Shown: piece by piece, positions 1-7,533 of the stretch | How positions within the stretch are numbered: position 1 is the stretch's first letter | Layout of the letters: every line of letters begins with the position of its first letter | Assembly (NCBI GenBank): GCA_026991055.1 | Contig: JALXCE010000233.1 | Coordinates: 1 to 16,122, forward strand | Direction of reading: 5' to 3' | DNA: 16,122 bases | Source of the DNA: Caldifarciminota bacterium | GTDB taxonomy: Bacteria; Hydrothermota; Hydrothermia; B15-G9; WFZT01 | Notes under the pieces: model-generated | Seen by the model: only the letters and a program-made list of their open reading frames with translations | Told to the model about the DNA's origin: nothing | Database searches by the model: none | Program-made: the position numbers and the translations under genes

Positions 1-926
1 GAATCTTTATTTACTATCAAGAATAATGTTCCTCTTTTATCATCAACAGGAAAAGTTCTTACCAGGCTTCCAATTGCTACAAAAATGAAGATTTTGTTTG
101 AAAAAGGCAATAGCTATTATGTCCAAATCTCACCTGGACTGAAAGGATGGATAAATAAAAATGATGTTTCAGCCAGGAAACCCGACATGATGAAACCTGT
201 TATTAGAATTATATCAAAAAATTTTGACGACCCTTATCTCTACCTAAAAGGAGTGGTTTATGATGACAAAGGTGTAAAGGAAGTAAAATTTGGTGATGAA
301 ATTTTAGAAAGGGTAAGTTTCGCGGTAGATAAGGGAAATTATAGAGATGCATATCCTTTTGAAAAGAAAATATTAGTTACCCCGGGTATGGATTTGACCG
401 TGAGGGCATGGGATGTAAGTGGGAAAGAAAGTAAATTACCTATAGTGATAGAGGAGCCTGTGGTAAATTATACCCCTGAATACACAGTTTTAAAGGTCAA
501 AAAGACTGCAATTATAAGAAGTGGACCTGGTAAAAAGTATAAAAAAATATCAGTGGTATCGAGCGGCATGCAACTAACATCGATAGGATACAAAGGTGAT
601 TGGTATTATCTCGAAGGCGGTGGTTGGGTGTATAAGGGCTTAGTGGAGAAAGAGAGATTTAATGTTCCAGAGGTAAGGGAGGAGGTGGTAAGTGTAAAAG
701 CAGAGAGGAGGGAAGTGAGTTTACCAAAGGCGGTAGATGTTGATGTGAATATACCAGAGGGATATAGGAGGCCGAATACGATAGGGATAATAATTGCGAA
801 CAAGGACTATGAGCACAGGGATGTGCCAGAGGTAAAGTATGCATTTCATGATGCAGAGGTGATGAAGGAGTATTTCATTAAGACACTGGGGATACCGGAG
901 AGGAATGTATATGTGATAAAGGATGC
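1..926 (+). repeat. Long direct repeat, copy A (pairs with 8028-8953)
   Basis: Line-by-line comparison shows 1-777 identical to 8028-8804, then mismatches at 778, 802, 837, 855 and 907 up to 926. From about 931 the two copies diverge strongly at the DNA level although both still encode a caspase domain. The repeat covers SH3, Ig, SH3, linker and the first part of the caspase domain. It may start before the window. Confidence 0.95.
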
Positions 927-1545
927 TAAGAAAAGTGATTTTGAGATGTGGTTTGGGACAGAGAAGGACCCAAAGGGTAAGTTATACAGGTTGGTAAGGC
1001 CGGGGACGAGGCCAGAGATTTACATCTACTATGTGGGGCATGGAGCACCAGATGTGGAAACGAGGAGTGCATATTTTGTTCCAGTGGATGCACATCCGAG
1101 TTATGTGAACTTGAGCGGGTATTCATTGAAATTATTTTACAGGAATTTATCGGAGGTGCCATCAAGTGGGGTAAACGTAATAATAGAGGCGTGCTTCTCT
1201 GGTGGTTCACCGGGTGGGATGTTGATAGCGAAAGCATCACCGTTGGGTGTAGTGAGGGTAGGTGGAGGTGAGTTGCCGAGGAGGTTTACGGTGATAACGG
1301 CGACGGATACGAGTGGGGAGATAGCGTCGTGGTATCCAGAGAAGGGGCATTCGTTATTTACGTATTATTTAATGAAGGGAATGGGTGGAGCTGCGGATAA
1401 GAATAGAGACAGGGAGATTACATTGAGTGAGATGGAGGAGTATTTAGTAAGAGAGGTTTCATACATGGCGGGCAGACTCTACAACCGGGAGCAACATCCA
1501 ATGGTGAGAGGAGATTTGGGTAAAGTGTTTGTGAGGTTGAGGTGA
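1..1545 (+). CDS. Exported caspase-like (peptidase C14) protein, 5' end outside the window
   Basis: The reading frame is open from base 1 and ends at TGA 1543-1545, so only the last 514 codons are present. Bases 1-777 are identical to 8028-8804, inside the gene at 6886-9563, so the missing part probably holds a signal peptide and beta-propeller. Domains in order: SH3-like (about 1-168), Ig-like (about 190-465), second SH3-like (about 480-650, with RSGPGKKYKKISVV and GGWVYKG), basic linker, then a caspase domain from about 760. The catalytic His lies in YYVGHGAPD (His codon 1039-1041) and the Cys in IIEACFSGG (Cys codon 1192-1194). The residue two before the Cys is Glu instead of the usual Asp. 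An EF-hand-type loop, DKNRDREITLSE, is at 1396-1431. Known for the family: Cys proteases of clan CD, often cleaving after Arg/Lys in the metacaspase branch. The ATG at 85 is internal, not the true start. The caspase assignment is firm; the substrate is unknown. Confidence 0.9.
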   Translation, partial: ESLFTIKNNVPLLSSTGKVLTRLPIATKMKILFEKGNSYYVQISPGLKGWINKNDVSARKPDMMKPVIRIISKNFDDPYLYLKGVVYDDKGVKEVKFGDEILERVSFAVDKGNYRDAYPFEKKILVTPGMDLTVRAWDVSGKESKLPIVIEEPVVNYTPEYTVLKVKKTAIIRSGPGKKYKKISVVSSGMQLTSIGYKGDWYYLEGGGWVYKGLVEKERFNVPEVREEVVSVKAERREVSLPKAVDVDVNIPEGYRRPNTIGIIIANKDYEHRDVPEVKYAFHDAEVMKEYFIKTLGIPERNVYVIKDAKKSDFEMWFGTEKDPKGKLYRLVRPGTRPEIYIYYVGHGAPDVETRSAYFVPVDAHPSYVNLSGYSLKLFYRNLSEVPSSGVNVIIEACFSGGSPGGMLIAKASPLGVVRVGGGELPRRFTVITATDTSGEIASWYPEKGHSLFTYYLMKGMGGAADKNRDREITLSEMEEYLVREVSYMAGRLYNREQHPMVRGDLGKVFVRLR

Positions 1546-1566
1546 TTTGCACGGAATGTATATAAT
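1537..1566 (+). promoter_or_regulatory. Candidate sigma-70-type promoter for the barrel-caspase operon
   Basis: TTGAGG (1537-1542) and a perfect TATAAT (1561-1566) are separated by 18 bases, the same spacing as the promoter in front of rplT. The -35 element overlaps the end of the preceding caspase gene. The start of the next gene lies 28 bases past the -10, giving a short leader that includes AAAGGAG at 1579-1585. No experimental support; the call rests on match and position. Confidence 0.6.
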
Positions 1567-1593
1567 TTTGGACAGAGTAAAGGAGCCGTGCCC

Positions 1594-4125
1594 ATGAAAA
1601 AGATTAAAGTCCATATGATTTTGATAGTTTTTTTACCGGCAATTCTTAGAGGAGATATAAAAACAAGTAAAGGGTGGTTATATATTGATTTTCTCAAAAT
1701 GTTCGTGGGATACACTACTAAGCATGCATATTATAATGTTGGCCTCTTCGAAATAGCCGCTGGGATAGGTGGTGGAACAAAAGGAAAAATGGGAATTGGC
1801 ATTGGAACGGGGTTTGATTATTTTGGGATTTCCAGAAGTTTAAGTGATAGTCAAGAGATCTTAAGTGGATCTGGCATTCCGCTTTATTTAATACTAAATA
1901 TACCATTATCAAATGTAAAAGGTGGTGACCATTATCCTATTATGACAAGTCTGTTTGCTAAAATAATCCCATATGGAAATGTTAATAAAGATAGTTCCGA
2001 ACTGGATTCTACTGAAGATCACGATCAATTCAATCCCTATTTAGCATTAGGATGTGCTTTAGATTGGAATCTTTTGAGATTAGAAGTAGGATATTTATAT
2101 TACCAAAACGTATATTCAGGCATATCGGGTCATGATTTCTACGCAGGAATAGGGCTTATTTTAGGAGGCTGGATACCTCGAGGCACGTACACGTTACATA
2201 CTCCTGATATATTTATTACAAGTTCATTTACCGATACAGACGGAGATGGTGTGTTAAGAGCGGGGGATAAAGGAGAAATAGAGGTGACATTGAGTAATAG
2301 TGCAAATTCGAAAGCTGTGGGTGGGAGATTGCAGGTTGAATTGATATCATCTGATTACAGTGGATTAGTAAAGTATCCAATGAAAATAAAAGTTCCTAAG
2401 GTTCCAGCAGATGGAGAGGCCAAAGTAAGGATACCAATAGAAGCCATAGGAGGATTACCAAAGGGAGAAATGACATTCAGACTGATGTATAAGGGGAAAG
2501 CCGAGTGGGGAGAGAGTGTGGAAGCGATGGATGAAGTTAGCATAAAGACAGAGCCGAGAGGTGGGTTAGCAGAGAGGCCCCCATATTTGGAGGTGAAGGC
2601 ATTTGATATAAAGGATGAGAATGGGAACGGTGTATTTGAGGCAGGAGAGAAGGCGAGAGTGAGGGTGGTGATTAAGAACAGTGGCAGGGGAGATGCATAT
2701 GGGGTTGGAATATGGGTTGATGGATTTTTCAAGAGTGAAGTGGATAGGGTATCAATCATAAAGAGAGGTGAGGGAATCGAGAGGGAGTTTGAGTTTAGAG
2801 TGCCCTTAAGGGTTAAGACAGGGGAGAAGAGAATAAGATTAATGGTAGATGCAGGGGAGTATTCACCAGAACCAGTGGTGGTGAAGTTCTATACTCATGC
2901 ACTTATACCACCATCATTCAATGTGGTGGTGAGAGTAGATGACGACAGGGAAGGTCTTTCATTGGGGAATGGTAATGGTAAGATAGAGCCAAGGGAGACG
3001 ATAGAGTTGCATGTCAAAGTGAGAAATGAGGGTAAAGGGGTGGCAAAAGGGGTTGAAATAGAAGGAGAGGCGGAGAGTGAGGGTGTAAGAATGGTGAAGA
3101 GTGAGGATGTATTGGGTAACATAGTGCCTGGTGGGGAGTTAGAAGGTGAGTTAGCATTCTTTGTGCCATATGGGTATAAAGGGAAAGATGTTAAAATAGG
3201 ACTAAAGATAAAAGAGAGCACTGGGCTATGGACAGTGAAGAAAGAGATGAGGTTTCCTGTAGGTGAGCTGACAGAGAGGAGTTATGTGATAAAGCCGACC
3301 GGAGAGATTCAAGAGGGAGGGGAGTTCAGGAGTGTAATTAAGGTGGAGAAGGAGAGGGCAGGGTTACCAGAGGTGCCATTATTTCAGGACCCGAGAAGGT
3401 ATGCGTTGATAATAGGTGTGAGTAATTACATGAATGTGAGCAAGTTGCCGACACCGGTGAATGATGCGAGGTTAATGAGGGAGATGGCAGTAAAGATAAT
3501 GGGTGTGAAGCCTGGTAATTTGAGGTATATGGAGGATCCAACATTAGCGGAGATGAAGAAGGGGTTACAGTGGTTGGAGGAGCAGGTGAAGAAGGGAGGT
3601 ATGGCGATAATATACTTTTCAGGGCATGGGGCGGTGGATGCAGAAGGGAATGCGTATTGGTTGCCAGTGGATGCGGATCAGAGTATAACATACATACCGG
3701 AGACAGCGATGAGTGTTGATGAGATATACAAGAGGTTTAGGGGTAGCAGGAGGGTAAAGGTATTGGTGATAGGAGATGTATGTTATGCTGGGAAGGGGAA
3801 GGGGGTGATGTTAGCGGGAGCGAAGCCATTGGTGGTGGTGAAGGAGCCGAAGAGGGGTGATAATTACACGGTATTGTTATCGTCGAAGGCGGATGAGATA
3901 AGTGGGTATTTAGAGGATGTGGGGTATTCGGTATTCACGTATGCTTTGTATAAGACATTGACGACGGGGGATGTATTGGACAGGGATGGGGATGGTTATC
4001 TGGAGGTAAACGAGGTAAAGGGATATTTGGAGAAGAAGACAGAGGAATATGCGAGGCGGGTAGGTGTTAGGCAGGAGCCGGTGATAGAGGGATTGAATTT
4101 AAAATTGTCCCAGGTGGTGGAGTAA
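1594..4125 (+). CDS. Predicted outer-membrane barrel fused to CARDB-like repeats and a caspase domain
   Basis: 843 residues from ATG 1594. A GTG at 1588 is in frame, but the ribosome site AAAGGAG (1579-1585) is only 2 bases from it and 8 from the ATG, so ATG is preferred. Residues 1-20 look like a signal peptide. About 25-200 are Gly/Tyr-rich alternating strands (GIGIGTGFDYFGIS, LLRLEVGYLYYQ) resembling a small outer-membrane barrel. Three CARDB-like domains follow (about 205-320, 329-440, 439-560), the first two opening with Asp-rich loops such as DTDGDGVLRAGD. The caspase domain starts near 598: RRYALIIGVSNY, His 678 in YFSGHGA, Cys 730 in GDVCYAG, then an EF-hand loop DRDGDGYLEVNE (3979-4014). 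From about base 2225 the coding strand is rich in G and poor in C, unlike the barrel part. The caspase assignment is strong; the barrel is inferred from sequence texture only. Confidence 0.88.
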   Translation: MKKIKVHMILIVFLPAILRGDIKTSKGWLYIDFLKMFVGYTTKHAYYNVGLFEIAAGIGGGTKGKMGIGIGTGFDYFGISRSLSDSQEILSGSGIPLYLILNIPLSNVKGGDHYPIMTSLFAKIIPYGNVNKDSSELDSTEDHDQFNPYLALGCALDWNLLRLEVGYLYYQNVYSGISGHDFYAGIGLILGGWIPRGTYTLHTPDIFITSSFTDTDGDGVLRAGDKGEIEVTLSNSANSKAVGGRLQVELISSDYSGLVKYPMKIKVPKVPADGEAKVRIPIEAIGGLPKGEMTFRLMYKGKAEWGESVEAMDEVSIKTEPRGGLAERPPYLEVKAFDIKDENGNGVFEAGEKARVRVVIKNSGRGDAYGVGIWVDGFFKSEVDRVSIIKRGEGIEREFEFRVPLRVKTGEKRIRLMVDAGEYSPEPVVVKFYTHALIPPSFNVVVRVDDDREGLSLGNGNGKIEPRETIELHVKVRNEGKGVAKGVEIEGEAESEGVRMVKSEDVLGNIVPGGELEGELAFFVPYGYKGKDVKIGLKIKESTGLWTVKKEMRFPVGELTERSYVIKPTGEIQEGGEFRSVIKVEKERAGLPEVPLFQDPRRYALIIGVSNYMNVSKLPTPVNDARLMREMAVKIMGVKPGNLRYMEDPTLAEMKKGLQWLEEQVKKGGMAIIYFSGHGAVDAEGNAYWLPVDADQSITYIPETAMSVDEIYKRFRGSRRVKVLVIGDVCYAGKGKGVMLAGAKPLVVVKEPKRGDNYTVLLSSKADEISGYLEDVGYSVFTYALYKTLTTGDVLDRDGDGYLEVNEVKGYLEKKTEEYARRVGVRQEPVIEGLNLKLSQVVE

Positions 4126-5087
4126 TGATTAACATTTTGATACTTTCCGGGTTACTCATAAGTGGTTTGAGTTTTGACCAGGAGCTTGGATCCTTAGCTG
4201 ACACTTTATCAAAGAAGGCCGGTCAGGGGAAGGTCTTAACCATAGGGGCCATCTATTGTAGCCAGAATGATTCTGTATCTCCCCTTAATGAGCTAATTCT
4301 TGGAGAAATAGAGGAAAAACTCACAGGTAAGTACAATTTGAAAATCGTAAGGCTAACAGATACCAAAGAGGTGCAGAAATTAGAGGAATTTTTATCAACA
4401 AGTGGCACTGGAGGAGAAGTAGAAGTTTCATCGGGGGGAAGCAAGATAACACCTGACTGGCATCTCTCAGGAAAAATATGGGAAAGTGAGGGTGATAACT
4501 ACTTACTCCAGTTGTGGATAACAGATGTGCATACTCTTCAGAGAGTGATTACAAAAAACTTTGAGGTTCCTAAAAGGATGTTCCCAAAAAATTTATCAGC
4601 CTGTGTTTCAAAAATAAAGACTCCAGCAGAATTATTTATCGAAAATGTTCACAAAGGAGGACTAAAGATAGAGTTAAGCTCAGAGAGAGCTAATTTTAAA
4701 GCTGGTGAAGATACAGTGTATTTGAAAGTAAAAGCAAATCGGGACTGTTATATTCTGGTTTATGACCTTTACAGAGACCTTGGGGAGTTATATCAGATTT
4801 ATCCAAATTCCTACTCGAGCCAAATGAAGATACCGGCGGGTGAGGAAGTTACAATACCCTCCCAGAATGATACTTTTAAAATAGTGGCAATGCCGCCTCC
4901 GGGTGTGGATATGATTAAGGTTTTTGCTTGCGAAAAGCCTTTGCATGTTCCAAAGGAAAAGCTTGAGGACCTGGGTGGTTATTACAAATACAAAGGCAGC
5001 GTGAGGGAACTATTAAGAGACGTGAGAAAAAGTTGTGATAAAGGTAGCTATGCGGAGGATTGTGTTTTTATCAGGATTAAGTATTAA
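4125..5087 (+). CDS. Exported FlgO/CsgG-like protein with C-terminal DUF4384 domain
   Basis: 320 residues. The ATG shares one base with the stop of the barrel-caspase gene (TAATG), and AGGTGG at 4112-4117 lies 7 bases before it, so translation is probably coupled. Residues 1-17 form a signal peptide (ILILSGLLISGLS). Residues 20-165 resemble the FlgO/CsgG-type fold: a conserved helix, a strand LTIGAIY, a second helix with NELILGEIEEKL, then DWHLSGKIW and a strand ending WITDVHTLQRVI. Residues about 190-290 match DUF4384 in pattern (VYLKVKANRDCYILVYDL, then YQIYPNS, then PPPGVDMIKVFA). Known: DUF4384 often occurs with caspase-family proteins in bacterial genomes. Inference: an envelope partner of the caspase encoded just upstream. 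No enzyme motif is seen, and the molecular role is unknown. Confidence 0.8.
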   Translation: MINILILSGLLISGLSFDQELGSLADTLSKKAGQGKVLTIGAIYCSQNDSVSPLNELILGEIEEKLTGKYNLKIVRLTDTKEVQKLEEFLSTSGTGGEVEVSSGGSKITPDWHLSGKIWESEGDNYLLQLWITDVHTLQRVITKNFEVPKRMFPKNLSACVSKIKTPAELFIENVHKGGLKIELSSERANFKAGEDTVYLKVKANRDCYILVYDLYRDLGELYQIYPNSYSSQMKIPAGEEVTIPSQNDTFKIVAMPPPGVDMIKVFACEKPLHVPKEKLEDLGGYYKYKGSVRELLRDVRKSCDKGSYAEDCVFIRIKY

Positions 5088-5253
5088 AGGCATAGAGATG
5101 CCAGTCTAATTATTGAACATGAGAGTGTGTAATGAGGGCGAGAATGTCTCTCATAAAAAATTTTCTGATTCAGAATTTTACCATCTCCCGTGGGGAAAGA
5201 AAGGGAAATTTCCATAATTTGGGATTTTTTCGAACATGGTTAGAGAATCAATT

Positions 5254-6705
5254 ATGAAAACAGGCCACAGATTAATTTTCTTAGGTATAATACTATTTCT
5301 ATCATCCTGCGTAGGGCCGAGGCAGGTAAAAAGAGCTGCAAGAGTGAGCTTGGGTGAGGAAAAACTTGTTGAAAGCTATCCAAGGCATAAACCTTTATGG
5401 GTCACTGATTGGGGGAGATTTTTGCGGGAGCGAAAGAATGAATACAAAGGATTTATTCCTTTTCGTGGAGTTGCAGAGAACTATTCGGATGAAGCCGTTG
5501 CGGAGAATATTGCATACAGGGATGCAGCTTCCAAAATTGCACAATACTTAAACAATAGAATAAGCGTTGAATACAGGGGAGTCACGAAAGTCAATCAACT
5601 GGCATCAGAAATCATCAATCCCGAGGTGATTGAGACAAAAGTTGTGAGTTCAGAATCAAAAGCTGTGGTTAACAGATTATTCACAAGTAATGTTTATGTC
5701 GAGGCATGGAAAAGATACACCCCTGAGGGATGGAAGAGGTTTTACAAAGTGTGGGTTCTAACATTGTATCCTGAAGAGGAAGTTGAGAACTACAGAAAAA
5801 CTCTTCAGGCAAAAATCGATACTCTAATAGCAACAATGATGAAGGCCTACAAAACAGGCTTAGAACTTGTGAATAAGGGCAAAATAATGCCGGGTTTAAA
5901 CATTTTACTTACAGGATATGAAACCGCAAGAAGAGTTGGATGGAGAGCCGAAAAATTTGGTATTAACTTTGATAGGAAAATCAATAGTATCTTGTATGGA
6001 ATAGATTTGCAGTCACTGAAATCAAACCAGTGGGACCTTGGTAAAAAGAATAACGCGAAGGTTGGAGCAAAAGTCGTATTGGGTAATAACATTTCCGTTC
6101 AAGGGTTTAGGATTAGATTCAAAGTGATAGAAGGTTCTGGAAAGGTTTCTCCAGATATTGTTTCCACAAATAAGGAAGGGATTGCCTATTCTAACCTAAC
6201 AGTTTCACCAAGTTATTCCGGTAAAATTAAGATCATGGTTAAACCATATATTGGGAACGACCTGGAAGAGGATTTAAAGGCATTTCCCTCATTGCTCGAT
6301 GGTTTATATTCACTCAAAAATAAATCATTGGTTCTGGTATATAGCCACGAGAAAGAGCAGGCTTTCTTTATGGTCAAGACAGATGGAAGCGAATTGAGTT
6401 TAAGAGTGCTCGAAGTGATACAAAAGAAATTGGGTTCATGGATGGTGATCAATCCCGAAAGATGGGAATACCAATTGACTATCAGCTCCAGGGAAACAGA
6501 AAAAGACAAGGATTACTGGGGGACCCTATTTCATCAGGTCTCCATAAGAGTAAGAGTGACGATATCTAAGAGAGGAAAGGGCAGATTGCTTCAGAGGTCA
6601 TATGAAGTAGTAAAGAGTGCAGGTAGCGTTTCTATAGCTAAGAGGAAAGCCTTGGAAGAAATCACGAGAAATGTTTCCATAGATGTTGGAGGATGGAAAT
6701 TGTGA
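5254..6705 (+). CDS. LPP20-like lipoprotein with a central Ig-like domain
   Basis: 483 residues from ATG 5254; an in-frame ATG at 5236 would add six residues, but 5254 leaves a normal basic n-region (MKTGHR) and follows AGAG at a usable distance. The lipobox LSSC puts the lipidated Cys at residue 19. Residues about 45-185 resemble the LPP20/FlgP family: PLWVTDW near the start, then a stretch with RGVAENYSDEAVAENIAYRD and AASKIAQYLNN, the family's pattern of repeated alanine helices. The middle (about 285-345) looks like an Ig-like domain with VIEGSGKVSP and NKEGIAYSNLTV. The C-terminal 130 residues are not recognised. A FlgO-like protein next to a FlgP/LPP20-like one recalls the flagellar outer-membrane pair, but no flagellar gene is visible, so the role is more likely in the outer envelope with the caspases. 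Family call is by pattern only. Confidence 0.7.
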   Translation: MKTGHRLIFLGIILFLSSCVGPRQVKRAARVSLGEEKLVESYPRHKPLWVTDWGRFLRERKNEYKGFIPFRGVAENYSDEAVAENIAYRDAASKIAQYLNNRISVEYRGVTKVNQLASEIINPEVIETKVVSSESKAVVNRLFTSNVYVEAWKRYTPEGWKRFYKVWVLTLYPEEEVENYRKTLQAKIDTLIATMMKAYKTGLELVNKGKIMPGLNILLTGYETARRVGWRAEKFGINFDRKINSILYGIDLQSLKSNQWDLGKKNNAKVGAKVVLGNNISVQGFRIRFKVIEGSGKVSPDIVSTNKEGIAYSNLTVSPSYSGKIKIMVKPYIGNDLEEDLKAFPSLLDGLYSLKNKSLVLVYSHEKEQAFFMVKTDGSELSLRVLEVIQKKLGSWMVINPERWEYQLTISSRETEKDKDYWGTLFHQVSIRVRVTISKRGKGRLLQRSYEVVKSAGSVSIAKRKALEEITRNVSIDVGGWKL

Positions 6706-6885
6706 GGGAAACAGAGAGCAAACTTGGTATCGGCTCTGCCTGCAAAAGATGCTTGGTATCAGCAAATGTAAATCCAGACTGTATTAAGCCACATGGTCAC
6801 AAATTTATAATAACATACTGTTTTCCAAAAGCTATTGGTGAGGGGGAGATTTGGATGAGGTCTTTACAAGATCGAGGTGAGAGTC
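6706..6885 (+). other. Intergenic leader with a possible -10 element
   Basis: The 180 bases between the lipoprotein and the next caspase gene contain TATAAT at 6806-6811, but no good -35 partner at 16-18 bases. A 66-codon frame crosses it (6693-6893); it overlaps both neighbours, resembles nothing I know and is not called as a gene. GAGGTGA at 6874-6880 is the ribosome site of the next gene, and the same leader text precedes the gene at 9569. Confidence 0.4.
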
Positions 6886-7533
6886 ATGAGTAAAGTAAAG
6901 ATAATTTTAGTGTTAATATTGGCAGCGTGTATTTTGAATGCCCAGGAACTTGTGTGGGAGAGAACTTATGGTGGAAGTGACTTTGATTGGGCTAACGCCT
7001 TACAGGTATTAGATGATGGAAGTATAGTAGCTGCAGGGTGGACTACCTCATATGGAGCAGGCTATAGTGATGTATACATTATAAAGTTTGACAGTGAGGG
7101 AAATAAGATATGGGAAAAAACTTTTGGCGGAAGTAAAAATGATATAGCATTTGCTTTACAGGTATTAGATGATGGCAGCATAGTTGTTGCAGGTGGGACA
7201 GAGTCCTATGGAGCAGGTGGAAAGGACGTGTATGTCCTAAAGCTTGACAGTGAGGGGAATAAGATATGGGAAAAAACTTTCGGCAGAAGTAAAAATGATA
7301 TAGCATTTGCTTTACAGGTATTAGATGATGGCAGCATAGTTGTTGCAGGTGGGACAGAGTCCTATGGAGTAGGTGGAGAGGATGTATATGTACTAAAGCT
7401 TGATAAGGATGGGAATAAGATTTGGGAAAAAACTTATTGGGGAGATAATAACGATCTGGCAACGGATATTAAGGTTTCAAGGGATGGGAATTTGATAATT
7501 GCTGGACGAACAAGGTCTTATGGGAAAGGATAG
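6886..7533 (+). pseudogene. 5' part of a frameshifted propeller-caspase gene (signal peptide, blades 1-4)
   Basis: The start is ATG 6886, five bases after GAGGTGA; an in-frame GTG at 6877 is embedded in that site and less likely. The N-terminus MSKVKIILVLILAAC is either a lipoprotein signal (LAAC, Cys 15) or a standard signal peptide cut after LNA. Blades begin at Trp codons 6955, 7111, 7267 and 7423, exactly 156 bases apart, with consensus WEKTFGGSKND, then DGSIVVAGGTESYGAG and DVYVLKLDSEGNKI. TAG at 7531-7533 stops the frame in the middle of blade 4 (SYGKG). The next frame continues at once with EDLYLLKLDEDGNMIWGKTFGG, so 6886-9563 is one gene of about 892 residues with one base missing near 7531. 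Either the gene is recently inactivated, or the base is a sequencing or assembly error. The part upstream of the shift still encodes an export signal. Confidence 0.8.

Noticed and set aside
606..3691. Long open frames on the minus strand opposite the caspase and CARDB regions
   Set aside because: Their Ser/Pro/Leu/His-rich translations are by-products of the G-rich coding strand, and they have no ribosome sites or recognisable domains.
5119..5154. Hairpin-like repeats ATGAGAG and ATGAGGG, both able to pair with CTCTCAT
   Set aside because: The stem is only seven pairs and is followed by A residues before a short T run, so it is not a convincing terminator; a nearby palindrome GGAAATTTCC (5204-5213) is too short to interpret.
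6693..6893. 66-codon open frame between the lipoprotein and the next caspase gene
   Set aside because: It overlaps the end of one gene and the start of the next, has no convincing ribosome site and resembles no family I know; it is probably chance.
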